From Ancistrus triradiatus (lineage: Eukaryota; Chordata; Actinopteri; Siluriformes; Loricariidae), in assembly GCA_025084515.1 (NCBI GenBank), contig JAJAGP010000962.1:124001-188000 (forward strand): a stretch of DNA of 64,000 nt. The letters are read 5' to 3'. Made by a program: the position numbers and the translations under genes. The notes beneath the pieces are model-generated. The model did not search any database. It worked only from the letters and a program-made list of their open reading frames with translations, and was not told where the DNA came from. Each line of letters opens with the position of its first letter. Position 1 is the stretch's first letter. Positions 32,343 to 43,763 of the stretch are shown here, piece by piece.

Positions 32343-32880
32343 TGGATTAAGGTTGCTTACATGCTTCAAAATTGAAGTTTAGCTCACATCGTTCTGTGAG
32401 GTTAGTCCTGCACACCTACATACTTTACAGCAGGTATGGTGCTCTTGGGATGCAACTCAGCATTCTTCTTCCTCCAAACACGGCAAGTTGAGTTTTTATC
32501 AAAAAGTTCTATTTTGGTTTCATCTGACCACATGACATTCTCCCAATCTTCTTCTGGATCATCCATATGCTCTCTGGCAAACTTCAGACGAGCCTGGACA
32601 TGTACTGGCTTGAGCAGGGGGGCACGCCTGGCACTGCAGGATCTGAGTTCCTCTCGGCGTAGTGTGTTACTGATGGTAGCCTTTGTTACTTTGGTCCCAA
32701 CTTTGGATCCAGATATCTTGCTTGTTTGTGGGTGAGGAAATACTTATTTTCCACCATGACTTACAATTAAATTATTTAAAAATCCTACATTGTGATTTCC
32801 GGGATTTTGTTTTTCTCTCATAGTTGAAGTGTACCTATGATGACAATTACAGACTTACAGACTTCATACACAGGACATCA
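32343..32880 (-). mobile_element. Tc1-like element of another family, 5' part
   Basis: Read on the minus strand: a transposase start region ('cacacaagcaagatatctgg', 'actaacaaaggctaccatca'), the 'RLKFAREHMDDP'-type block near 32560-32590 and a 'MWSDETKIELF'-like block near 32500-32530. To the right is a leader typical of a different teleost Tc1 family ('tgaggaaatacttattttcc', 'catagttgaagtgtacctat', 'atgacaattacaga'). Adjacent to 31928-32342 in the same orientation, so this looks like a junction between two families. Confidence 0.7.
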
Positions 32881-33815
32881 TTATGTGAAACACATATACA
32901 CATACAGTATGTACACATCTGCTGGGTGAGAGAAGTGAGTGGGGGTTGCTCTTCTGTTTGCTAAAGAAGCACCAAATTGCAGCCAATTTCCCTACTGCTT
33001 TATTTATACCTGGTCAAACCAAAATAGTGTATCCATCATGTATGCCATTTTGACATTCAATTTGCGGAGAGGACTCAATTATGAGACTTTTATCTTGAGT
33101 TGCATAAATTGAAGCCAGAGCTGGTAGACCCTATTCCTGTTAGTCTCTGTAACTGGCTGTTTACATCAAAGCAATTTGCTTTGCACAACTCAATCTTGGT
33201 GATATTCATGCTTATTTTCCCGGTGCTGTACATGGAAGCTTCTATGATTGCTGTAATTGGATGCTGTATAATCTTAAATCCTCTTCTCCTAGAAAGTCAA
33301 ATAAGATGCTTATTTTGGCCTAAATTGTGGCGAGCAATAGGTTGACAAATTGTATTTATTTGTGGTCTTGTTAGTTGTTTATCAGGTAATGAAGGCTTGT
33401 CTATTCTCAGCAGGGTTTGATTGGATTTAATCTGGACTTGCAGATCTTTGATTAAATTATGTTCAGCAAGCGATCCAGCAACCAGGAGACTTCAGCAAAT
33501 GATGCCCTGAATACAGTTCACACACTTAAATATGAATAAATAAGTTAGTTACTCCTCAATAAACCAGCTAGTCTTCCAGCTTTTAGCAGCAGCATCTACT
33601 AATGCTGTTTTATGTCAACCAGAAAAACCTTTTAGAGAAAAGAATGCTATTTTGGGGTCAAGACAATACATAGCAGTTTGATTTCTTGTTGTAATCTCCT
33701 CAGTGTAATCCAGTGTAATCTCTATCTGCCACATCTGTAGTGTGTGACATAATTCCTGTCTAAAGGCAATGGTTGGACATAATATCAACAACCCCAATTA
33801 GACAAAACAGGATTA
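32881..33815. other. Unassigned intergenic sequence
   Basis: No gene or repeat family was recognised. Confidence 0.5.
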
Positions 33816-33990
33816 TTTGTGATGCAGTGGTTAGTGCTGTTGCCTCATAGCCCCAGAGATCACTGTTCAACGAACGGATTCTGTCTGTTAGGTTTTGCAT
33901 GTTCTCCCCAAGTCTATGTGGGATTTCCCTGGGGGTCTGTCTTCCTCCGCACTCCAAAGACAGGCATCAAAGGGCATCTCTAACATGTCT
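33816..33990 (+). mobile_element. SINE-like repeat, copy 5
   Basis: Head 'gcagtggttagtgctgttgc' with 'ctcatagccccagagatcac', then 'tgcatgttctccccaagtct', 'tcttcctccgcactccaaag' and 'acaggcatc'. The B-box-like part is eroded. Confidence 0.75.
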
Positions 33991-34920
33991 CTGGGTGTGG
34001 ATCAATGAAGGAATGAAAAATATAAAACTTTCTTTGGTTTGATTTTTATTTTTATTTTTTCACATTTTAACTATTCTCATGAGGAGTTACGGGGCTTCAG
34101 TGCCTAGTCCACCTGTGAACTCCATAGGGGTCTCTGTGGGATCACCGGAGGATGATACCCCAAAAGGCTCCCCTCCCATAACCATTCGTGCCTGCATATG
34201 ATGCCTAACCGAGCTGTACAGGACCACAAAACCTGGAACTGGATTGTTGTTTAAATGTTTTAATCAAAATTTCTTTACTAAGCTCTGAGAACATGTACAA
34301 CTTTCCATTGTAAATGCATTATTCCTAATTAAAACAGGAATGTGAGATTAGTAAAGAAGAAGATTCAAACAAGGTTTCCCTCTATAGGGCAGGTGTGGTC
34401 TGTAGATATGTTGTTATAGTGGGAGTTACTGGTGTTCTAGATCCCTAGAGAAAACAAAGTGCAGGCAGAAGGCTTGTGCAGAGGTTTGCTGGGGCCTCAT
34501 TCAGCTCTGCTGAAAGACACTGCAGGGACAAGGTTGGGTTTAGGTAATCACTAGTGTTGTAGTACTCGAATCCGGTCTCGGCTGGTCTCGGTCTTGAACT
34601 CATTTGGGGTCAGTCTCAGGGTGGACTCCCAAATTGTTGTTGAGACCAGCCGAGTCCAATGCGTCTGTCTGAGGTAACGATAATTATAAACTGAACTTGT
34701 TTTCTATCATTATTGAATATCAACAATTCATTCAAACAGTGTCAATCAGTCATTTCTCTACAAACAAGTACTCAGATGGATAACAGGGAAAAACAAGTTA
34801 CTCATCTTCTTGTTCAGTATCCAATCAATGTACATGATTTATTTTGAACAGTCGGATGTTAAGACTTCAAGTGTGCATTTTTGCCCGCTCGCTTAACTTT
34901 ACCATGTTTGCAAAACCTGG
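33991..34920. other. Unassigned sequence
   Basis: No family was recognised. A 40-codon frame from an ATG at 34079 has a protein-like composition (see findings). Confidence 0.4.
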
Positions 34921-34922
34921 AG

Positions 34923-34923
<1 letters not shown>

Positions 34924-34963
<40 letters not shown>

Positions 34964-34964
34964 T
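34924..34964. repeat. ATT microsatellite
   Basis: About 13 perfect ATT units. Confidence 0.95.
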
Positions 34965-35129
34965 TCACATGTAATAATGAATTGGATAGAATGGATGTTG
35001 TGGATGATGTTAAGTTGATTTTATGTGGTGATTTTGATTAAGTTTGAGAGAAGAAGGGAAATAGAATCATCACCATCATTTGCTTCCAAAAGTGACATTG
35101 CAATAGTTTGACTAAGACTATACTATAAT

Positions 35130-36932
35130 CAAGTCAATTCAGATTTATTTCTATACCACTTTTTACAATGGAGCATTGTCTCAAAGCAACTTTACAATGT
35201 TAGATTATCTCCTACTATCTACGTCCAATCCCAAATTGAGCAAGCCTAGGGTGACAGTGACAAGGAAAAACTCCCTAAGCATTATGATTAAGAAACCTTG
35301 GGACCAAGACAAATCTACGAATGAAACTCATTTATCTAAACTAATAAGTCTTGGAGTGATCATTCAAATAAAAAGTGAAATATGCACATCGGCATTAAAG
35401 AGTCCGATACAAAGAATCACACTAGGATCTTGAGTCTAAGTAGGAAAGTCCTTGGCGGCACTTCGTCCCCAGATAACCAGAGGAGGGAGAGAGTTACTGC
35501 ACTCTGGTGGCCCGGGTATGGTGATGATGGAAACAGCTTGAGTGAAGTGGATGAACATCATGTGTGGTACAGGAACTGGTACAGGAACACAGCTCAGACA
35601 GAAAACAGGAAATGTAATTTGTTATTGATTAACCTCTTGAGATCTCATTACCCTCCTCAGAGCTCTGATTTTGTTATGTATAAAAGCTGAGCACTGTCTT
35701 TGAACAGGAGGTATTTTTGTTTTTGTGAATTGCTTAAGAATGTCTACAAATGAGGACTGAGTTATGCAGAATGAAGTATGAAGAGCAGCAAACCCAAAAC
35801 GTCATGTCCTCATGTGGGGACATGAGGTCTCAGGAGGTTAAGAGCACATTGTCTATTAACAATCACTGATGCCACATGTACAGTAGCATGAGACCCCGGC
35901 AGCATTAGCTATAGCAGCATCGCCAGAAAGAGGAGAACCGGAAGGTAACACAGCCACGAGGGATCACATAAGATATCGGCAACCCCACGGGAGGCAGAAG
36001 ACAGCAACCCTCTGATTACCATAAGACTCTTTGACTATGAACCCCCAGCTCTGCCCTTAGTCTAAGGCAAGGATGCACAAGTCAAGATCATGAGGATAAG
36101 CCCAGCCAAGCCAGACCACCCACCAGACACTCCCAGCTAAAGGACAAGGCATCACTCCAGACTCCATCCCCAGTGACCCGAACCATGCATCCCTGTCTAA
36201 ATCTAGTCAAAAGCCTGCATAAATAAGTATGTCTTTAGCCTAGACTTAAAAATTTGGAGAGTGTCTGAGTCTCGAACGAAAGTGGGAAGTTTATTCCATT
36301 GTTGGGGGACAATGTATGATAAAGCCTTTCTCCCTGCTGTGACTTTTAATTCTAGGAACTAAAAGAAGTCCTGCACCCTGCGAACGAAGTAGACGTGCTG
36401 GATTGTAAGACTATAAGAGTTGTAGAGCTTTATAAGTTATAAGAAGTATTTTGTAATTAATGCGGGATTTAACCTGTAACCAGTGTAGTGATGATAGAAC
36501 AGGAGTGATATGATAAAACTTTCTAGTTCGAGTTAGCACTCGGCTGGCTGCATTCTGAACTAATTGAAGTTTATTTATAGATTTACTAGAGCATCCAGTA
36601 AGTAAAGCATTGCAGTAATCCAACCTTGAGGTTATAAACGCATGAACCAGTTTCTCTGCATCATTAAAAGAGAAGATATTTCTAAGTTTAGCGATATTAC
36701 ATAATTGAAAGAAAGCAATTCGAGTGATGCTGCTATTGTGCGATTCTGAATCAAATGTGACACCTAAGTTTTTTTTTACAGATGGACTGGGCAATACTGG
36801 ACAGCCATCTAGATTTAGGATAGATGTAGCCAACCTGTCTCTCACAGCCTTGGGTCCCACTAATAGAACCTCAGTTTTATTTCAGTTAAGTAAGAGAAAA
36901 TTAAATGACATCCAATCTTTGATTTCCTTTAC
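35130..36932 (-). mobile_element. L2/CR1-type LINE 3' part, copy D
   Basis: The 3' tail is at the left edge ('caagtcaattcagatttatt') and the element reads leftward. A 3' untranslated region of about 1.2 kb is shared with copies C, E and F. The upstream coding part is described separately. The 5' side is cut at about 36932 ('tttcctttacaca'), where a Penelope-like element begins; copy E continues past this point, so the join is a truncation. Confidence 0.9.
36411..36931 (-). pseudogene. LINE ORF2 C-terminal end (copy D)
   Basis: A 149-codon open frame reads, in order, 'VGPKAVRDRL'-type sequence, 'KLVHAFITSRLDYCNALLTG', 'SINKLQLVQNAASRVLTRTR' and 'HITPVLSSLHWLQVKSRINY'. This is the conserved end of L2/CR1-like ORF2 downstream of the catalytic core. 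A full ORF2 makes cDNA at a nicked target site. The catalytic domain is absent here. Near 36720 a short deletion removes residues present in copy E. Confidence 0.88.
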
Positions 36933-38959
36933 ACAATGTCTTGATGCATGCTCAATAATCCAGGTAAGAAATTCCCAGAAGTTGAATATGTTCATCTGGA
37001 CGTAAGGTTTTGTCGGAGAAACATTTCGTCACTCATCTAAGTTACTTCTTCAGTCTCAGCTAGTTGAAAAACAAGATCCTCCAGAAGGCAGAGAACCAGC
37101 TGCTGAATGAACAAGTGAGGCAAACCATCTTTACCATTGATGCTTTGAAGTCAGAGAGGAACACATTCGACAGAGACTTACATCATGTCTAGACGAGACC
37201 ACCTTTCAGCGTGTGATCAACTTCACAGAAAAGGCTTGGTTAGCACAACATGAAAAGTCTAAAACTAGGCAGCAGAAGCAGTTCAATCTTCTTGCTGCAC
37301 GCCAGAGACACCAGCGGATGGATGACACTCTCAAAGGCTATAAGAGAGATTGAGGACAGACACAACCTGTGGATGTGGACAAGTGGGTGAAGAACTTGTC
37401 TGACAGACAACTCACCCAGGTGGAGAAAGACATCTTGGCTAAGTGGCTGAATGACACCGAGGCAAATACCACTAGTGGAACTGATTACAGCCACGGAAAC
37501 AACAATCCACAACAACAACATAGCGGAGATGGAAGCAGAACAACTACAAATGAAAATTTCAGCCTACCTTAGCAACACGAAGTCACCGCCATCTAACATC
37601 AGCAGAGAGGAGAGGAATGCACTCACGACTCTCAGTAAGGATAATGACATCATCATCCTTCCAGCGGACAAAGGCAGGTGCACTGTTTTATTAAACCAGA
37701 CAGACTATCATGAAAAAGTTATGACTCTTCCTAGAGACACTAACACTTATGAGCCTTAAGATACTGGTAGTGGGTACTAGAAGAATGTGATAGATTGTCT
37801 GAACTTTTTAGAACAGGACAATGCTATTGACCGGCCTCTGTACCACAGACTATACCCAGGGAAGGCTACACCTAGTCTGTATGGCTTACCCAAGATGCAT
37901 AAACAGGTGAACATTGTGTGTATGATCAACTCAGTGACCTACAACATCGCTATGTTTCTGGCATCGATCCTCAACCCGTTGGTAGGCAGCACGGATCATC
38001 ACATCCAGAACACCATGGATTTCGTGGATAAGGTGAGGGACGTCATTATGGAGAGGGATGAAACAATGGTCTCGTTTGATGTCACATCTCTCTTCAAGTG
38101 CATTCCAGTTGCAGAGGCAGTAGAGGTAGTCCGAGTGAAACTACAGGATGACAGCAATAGGACCACCCTTAACTTAGACCAGGTGTGTTTGCTTCTGGAG
38201 CTGTGTCCACCTATTTCACATACAGAGAGCAGTACTATAGGCAGAAAAATGGGTGCACTATGGGCTCCCCAGTTTCACCTATCGTGGCCAACCTGTATAT
38301 GGAAGAAGTGAAAAAGAAGCCACTAAGATCCTATTCAGGAACACCACCCAGCCATTGGTTCAGATATGTGGATGACACCTGGGTTAAAATGAAATCTCAG
38401 GAAGTGCCACATTTCACCGACCACATCAACTCAGTGGACAAACACATTAAGTTCACCAGGGAGGATGTGAAGAACGGCAGGTTAGACTTCTTGTATGGTG
38501 AAGTTGTGACTGGGAATGGGGGGACAATTGAAAGACGATGTTTACCGTAAGCCAACAAATACGGATCAGTACTTAAGGTTTGACTCTCATCATCCACTGG
38601 AGCACAAACTAGGAGTCATCAGGGCACTGTACCACCGAGCAGACAGCGTCAACCCTGACACAGCAGCCAAGGATGGAGAGAAATCTCACATTAAGCAGGC
38701 ACTGGGCAAATGTGGTTATCCGAACTGGGCCTTTGGTAAAGCCGGTAAAACGCCCAAACAGTGCTCCAGCAGATCGATGAGAAGAAACAACCACCGCAGT
38801 CTAAGCGTAACCCAGTGGTGAATCCATATGTGGCAGGAACATCGGAACAATTGAGACGTGTATTTTCCAAACACCGTGTCTTTCAAACCCCAAAACACGC
38901 TACGCCTGAAACTGGTCCACCCCAAGGATCGGGTCTCCCAGCACAAACAGAGTAATGTA
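36933..38959 (+). pseudogene. Penelope-like retroelement, reverse transcriptase relic
   Basis: Frames in succession (37369-37572, 37451-37759, 37787-38311, 38185-38550, 38516-38821, 38761-38955) read one Penelope-type protein. Recognisable blocks are 'NALTTLSKDNDIIILPADKG', 'ATPSLYGLPKMHKQ', 'ETMVSFDVTSLFKCIPV', 'NGCTMGSPVSPIVANLYMEE', the catalytic box FRYVDDTW (about 38359-38382), 'YRKPTNTDQYLRFDSHHPLE' and 'YVAGTSEQLRRVFSKH'. Such enzymes prime cDNA synthesis at chromosome ends or nicks. The C-terminal GIY-YIG endonuclease is missing: sequence ends at 38959 where a Tc1 fragment starts. At least five frameshifts are present. Upstream, 36945-37075 matches the conserved non-coding 5' part of teleost copies. 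Confidence 0.9.
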
Positions 38960-39429
38960 TTTTTTTCTGTTTTGCCGCATCTGGGCCAGGACGGCTTTCC
39001 ATCATTGATGGAACACTGAATTCTGAATTATATAGAATTCTGAAGGAAAATGTCAGGACATCTGTCCCTGAACTGAATCTCAAGAGAAGGTGGGTCATGC
39101 AGCAAGACAACGACCCTAAGCACACAAGCCGTTCTACCAAAGAATGGTTAAAGAAGAATAAAGGTAATGTTTTGGAATGGCCAAGTCAAAGTCCTGACCT
39201 TAATCCAATCGAAATGTTGTGGAAGGACCTGAAGTGAGCAGTTGTTGGTGGGTTTCCTCACATTATCCCAGAGTTGAAGCTGTTCTGTAAGGAGGAATGG
39301 GGGGTCACACCAGATACTGAAAGAAATTGTTCACATACTTTTGGCACTCAAAATCTGATGATGTGTTAGGTCACATTTATGTAGAAATATAGACAATTCT
39401 AAAGGGTTCACAAACTTTCAAGCACTACT
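38960..39429 (+). mobile_element. Tc1-like element, 3' half
   Basis: Continues from 'gttttgccgcatctgggcca' through the [20 protein letters not shown] block (39100-39160) and [15 protein letters not shown] (39190-39235), so the second aspartate and the glutamate are readable, before a TGA. The right end is the terminal repeat 'caaactttcaagcactactg', followed by TA. The left end abuts the truncated Penelope element. The second catalytic half is better preserved than in the copy at 10958. Confidence 0.87.
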
Positions 39430-39569
39430 GTATTTTTCCTCAACTATTGTTGTATTTTACTAAATATATTATGATATAAAATATAATGTATTAATAATTA
39501 TATTATGTAATGCATAGTGAATGTAAATTGAATTACAAATTTTTTTTTTTCCATTTTCTTCTTCTTTCT

Positions 39570-39770
39570 AAGACGGCCAGCACAGTGGCACATCAGTTAC
39601 CGTAGACCCCAGGCTCCGTCTGTGTGGAATTTGCATGTTCTCCTCAGTTCTGTATGAGTTTACTGCAGGTACTCCAGTTTCCTCCCACATGTGAAAAGCC
39701 ATATGTTCAGTTAATTGATGTTTCAAAAGTATCCTTAGTGTGTGAGAGTGTGTGCCCTAAAAAAATTTAC
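39570..39770 (+). mobile_element. SINE-like repeat, copy 6
   Basis: Blocks 'ggccagcacagtggcacatc', 'tgtggaatttgcatgttctc' and 'actccagtttcctcccacat' in family order. It is followed by a GAATGAAT array at 39773-39800, which may be the tail of the repeat. Confidence 0.65.
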
Positions 39771-39772
39771 GA

Positions 39773-39800
39773 ATGAATGAATGAATGAATGAATGAATAC
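39773..39800. repeat. GAAT tetranucleotide repeat
   Basis: About 7 GAAT units. Confidence 0.9.
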
Positions 39801-40535
39801 AAGGCACACTAGGTACAGACATGAAAATCATAATGAACTCACAATGCTGGCACAAATTAGAGTTTTAGCCATTGGAGGTGTGTGGGTGTGAGAACCGATC
39901 AGGTTTTAACGATGTAGTTCTCTATTTTATGCATGCTAGCTCCTGGTCAGCGGCATCTTTTAATCACTGAACCTTGTTCGATTTTGTTGGTGCTTTCTGA
40001 GATACAGTATGTGGTCTGGTGATTTAAGCACAGCCAGGTTTGAGGTGAGGTCACATCTCCGACGGTAATCACCAGACATTGTGCACTGTTGAGTAACTGC
40101 AATTATGGTAAACAGACCATGTTAAGCTCTGAAATAATGAGGATTTGGAAATTAGGTTAAATCAGCTTCCACAAAAGAGATTTAAAACAGACAGCAGGAT
40201 ATATCTACAAGAGAATATAGAGACTAAGTTTGGAAACCTTACGGAATGCTTTATCACAGCAGTGTTGACTTTGACAAGGCACCTTTAGGTGAATTGTTCA
40301 TTTTTTATTATACCATTTCAGTGTATCTCGGTTATTGTTCTGGGCCCATAAGCCACTCAGCTGTCACTGTAGATGCGTTTTCTCTCTGTATGGTTCTGCT
40401 GGCTTGTGTGCTGTTCGAGCTTGTGGATTCTGGTGGGACTGAGTAAACACATACATAAGAATTAATTAACCCAGTGTACCACATGCTGTCTGCACTCCAC
40501 CACTTAATGTGCATGATAAAGAGTACTGACCAGGG
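39801..40535. other. Unassigned intergenic sequence
   Basis: No gene or repeat family was recognised. Confidence 0.5.
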
Positions 40536-40690
40536 CAATGGTGGCTCAGTGGTTATGACTAATTGAAAGGTCGAGGGTTCACATCAGGAAGTCAGCAGAA
40601 TGGCATCAGTTAGTCTGATCTGAATTTTATAAATATTGTTCATGCGGGATCGTGTGGGACTCGAACCCCCGATCGCTAGTATCACAGGTG
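40536..40690. repeat. Two opposed tRNA-like segments
   Basis: On the plus strand 'ggtggctcagtggtta' (A-box-like, from 40542) is followed by 'ggtcgagggttcacatc' (B-box-like). On the minus strand 40690-40640 reads 'gatactagcgatcggggg' and then GGTTCGAGTCCC, also B-box-like. The second resembles 47923-48100. These look like SINE heads, not working tRNA genes: neither has acceptor-stem pairing. Confidence 0.45.
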
Positions 40691-43112
40691 TAGCGTGATA
40701 GCCGTACCCCCCCCCCCCTTTCTCTCTCTCTTATCTCTTCACCCCAAGTCATAAACTTTACAACATCTTGGAATGCAAGAAGGCCCTACACCTGGACAGG
40801 ATCTTAACCCCCACCTTTGACTCCAACGGTTGACTCTTTCTGAAGCCAACGGAATTGGACGTCTGTTCAAACAAGACATATAACCTTCGACATCTCCAAT
40901 CATAAACTAAGTCCATGTGCTAATCTTAGGTTTCAACGATCCAGACCACCAAGCTTTCTTAATTGTCTTCTGACTTTTGCAAAAATTAATGACTTTCTTT
41001 CCCCATAGTTGAACTCTGTCATCACAGACTCTCTTGCAAACCTTATCACCCAAGCCTGGCGGCAGAAAGGCACCCCTGGAGATTTACGACATCAAGAAAC
41101 GGTCAAGAAACTATGGCCTTCCCTTTTAAAAAAAACAAGAACTCAGTTTTTATTCTAAAGAGACAAACTTTAATTGTACTCAACTCTTTCTGGGAACAGA
41201 TTATCTTCATCGAAACCTTTTAATTACATAAGTCCAAACACGCTATATACATTTAAATGATTCATACAAAGAGTGGATCAAGGATATTCTTTTATATCCA
41301 CACACCATTATAGATCATACATATGTATGTTACTGAATTTATGTTACTTCATATCTACTTGATTAATGTTTTAGTATAATTATCTTTTTTTTTTTTATAT
41401 ATATATTTAGTGATCTGGATTAGTATGATATATAGAAATAACAGCTTTTGCCTATGTGTTTTGATCGATCGGGTTTTAATAATTTGTGCAACAAACATGA
41501 AGTTATTTACAATGTACCATTTCCTACAGCTTGTATTAATCATAGTATTGTTTAGTTAAAAGTAAAGTAAATGCCTGCGCTGTAGTTAGAATGCTTTAAC
41601 GATGTTCTAAGTTATCAATTCAAGGTGCTTTTGATCATCTGAACCTTACAACGAAGTCTGCATCTAAACTTGTAACTTTGAGGATTTTTGGTTATTGTGT
41701 GATATTTTTCAATCTCTTTTAGATAGTAGGAATATATTTTAATCCAAGTTAGAACGTCTGTGGCTCATATGGTGAAATAAGACACAACCACGATAGAAGG
41801 GCTTTACTGAGGAGTCAGCTTCTCATTGGCTAAGTAAGGGCAACTCCTTATGTCCCGCCTCCAGCCGCTTACGAGCCGGAACATTCAAAAGCAATGCGGG
41901 ACGACCGCGTGGTGAGCTAGCTTCAAGTCTTGTGTCTTTGTGTTCTTTAAGTCTTTCCTTTGTCTTTTATAGTTGTAGTTTTTCCTTTTTATAGCGCTTT
42001 TGATCATTCATTTCACTCAAGTTTTCGCGTTTATTTTAAGTTTCCTGTGTACAGCAGTCTTAAGTAGTTCGGTATCGCTGAACTAGAAGATAGTTAAAAG
42101 ACCAACCAGACTCTAAGCTCTACTATTCTCACAAAATCCAAGTTTTTCCGAGTTTTTGTTGAAGCTCGTGGTGCTAGAACGTGTTCGACTCCACCTTTGT
42201 CTGTCGCCAAGATAGAATCCGAGTCGCACGCCCGCAAGTCGAGGTCAAGGAACCTGATCACCAACAGCTGGGAAGAAAGCCAAACCGGAGTGAGGCCATC
42301 AACACATCTGTGGTCCCACGGACCAAAGACACGGACCGGAGGCCTATAGCCAAGATCTTACAGTCCACCAAACAGGAGCATCAGAATCTGAAGATTTTTA
42401 CCGCTTCCGTATCACGTGTGACGTTGGACGACAGGCAGAGGCTCGGTTCCATTCCATCTCCTTCGCGTGAGCCTCCACAAAGCAATCGGCAAGTACCACT
42501 GTTGTGGCTGTTCTGGGTCCCTGATTTCTCGTACTTTGCGTTTTTAAGCTAAAACCACGCTTCAACATAGACTTATTCACGCCTAAGTAACTTTTACCAT
42601 ACTATCCACATTCAACGTAATTAAGGTTACCAGTAACATTGCAACGTTTGTAATTATTGCGCGACCGATAAGTTACATAGAGTCCTCTTGGTTTCTGATT
42701 TTATTACTGTAATGTGTACACTTGCCATTATTCCCTGTTTTCCATACTGTGATATATACATGTTCATCGTCATTTTATGATTTTAACTCTGTGATACACT
42801 CGTTATTACATTAGATAATCTGTTGGTATTGCCTTGTTTGTAGTTATAAACTTGTTTATAAACCTTTTGAATTTGCCGCCTGGTTTGAGAGCTCATTCAT
42901 TCAAAGTTAGAGAAAACTACTTGGAATTCACTATTCAGAACTAGACTGATCAAGGTTGTTGTTTCTTTTTCCTGGTTTCCAGATCGGCCAGTGAATTATT
43001 TATATTTATCATTAATCAATTTGGTGGTGCCTCGTATTTCCTTATTAATTAATCTATATTTACTTAATCAAATTTTAATTAAAAAATTAATCCATTAAGT
43101 GTAGTCACATCT
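40691..43112 (+). mobile_element. 2.4-kb repeat copy 1, probable long terminal repeat
   Basis: It aligns by eye, end to end and in the same orientation, with 59177-61606. Shared landmarks are 'cataaactttacaacatctt', 'ggaatgcaagaaggccctac', 'gaggagtcagcttctcattg', 'gctagcttcaagtcttgtg', 'agttgaagctcgtgg'-type sequence and 'atgtgatatatacatgttca'-type sequence. A promoter-like part (inverted CCAAT 'attggctaag', GC-rich 'cccgcctcc') lies near 41820-41870, and a possible polyadenylation region with 'aacttgtttataaacctttt' near 42850. About 300 bp in the centre (roughly 42214-42510) does not match copy 2. The orientation is inferred from these signals. No family was recognised. Confidence 0.5.
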
Positions 43113-43760
43113 GCAACACTGCCAGACCTAGACCCAGGGAAAGAAGAAGGAGAAACCGCAAACGCAAGGGTTGCCTAATTCAGACTCAAATAAGGGCAAT
43201 ATGGCCATCAATAAGAATGAAGGGAGAAGGGAAGGGCTACGGATACGTGGCCTCAACAGCAGCAATTTTTTTTTAGCGAGTAAGCGTGGAGCGCAAGACA
43301 TTGGTCGTGCACATGCGCAGGTCAGACAGGGAACTTCAGAGCTTTGCTCTATTTTGCAGAGCCGCTGCTCCGAGAAAACCACCGCGAGTGCACAGAGGGT
43401 GCACGTGCGCAGCGTGTCGACGGCACTCGGGTAGGGGAGGGGAGGAAAAGGATGAAGAGGAAGAGATCTTTTCCCATTCCTAGCACTATGCCTTACACCA
43501 AATTACCTCGAGCTTTGCAGCTACTCGGACCCACATTCTATGCAAGATGTGCCGAACTTGTATTCCCTCACAGAAGAAAGGCAAGAGGAGTCTGGCTCTC
43601 CATGCGCACGATACTGGTGAGAAAGGTCTTGTGCAAAATCGGTTTGTGGTGCCTTGTCAGTGCAAGAGTGTTGCTCTTAAATATACCTCTGACAGGTGAA
43701 GCCACTAATCACACAATCACGGCAGCAATTACACTGTGCATATGCGATTGACGTTGCTTT
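43113..43760 (+). other. Leader-like segment downstream of 2.4-kb repeat, copy 1
   Basis: It begins 'ctgccagacctagacccagg' immediately after the repeat end and aligns with 48095-48600: both have 'agaatgaagg/agaatgacgg', 'gcgcag', 'aagaggaagaga' and 'actatgcc'. An open frame (43344-43751) includes MPYTKLPRALQLLGPTFYAR. The copy at 48483 starts the same phrase but has a shift after a few codons. It may be the 5' end of a gag-like gene, but no known motif is visible. Confidence 0.4.
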
Positions 43761-43763
43761 GTC

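Noticed and set aside
42181..42552. 123-codon frame in the 2.4-kb repeat
   Set aside because: It lies across the part that is non-homologous to copy 2 and has no counterpart frame there, so there is no evidence of coding selection.
43171..43483. Three overlapping plus-strand frames in the leader-like segment
   Set aside because: They overlap in different phases, and only the frame around MPYTKLPRALQ has a partial counterpart at 48.5 kb. The others are shadows.
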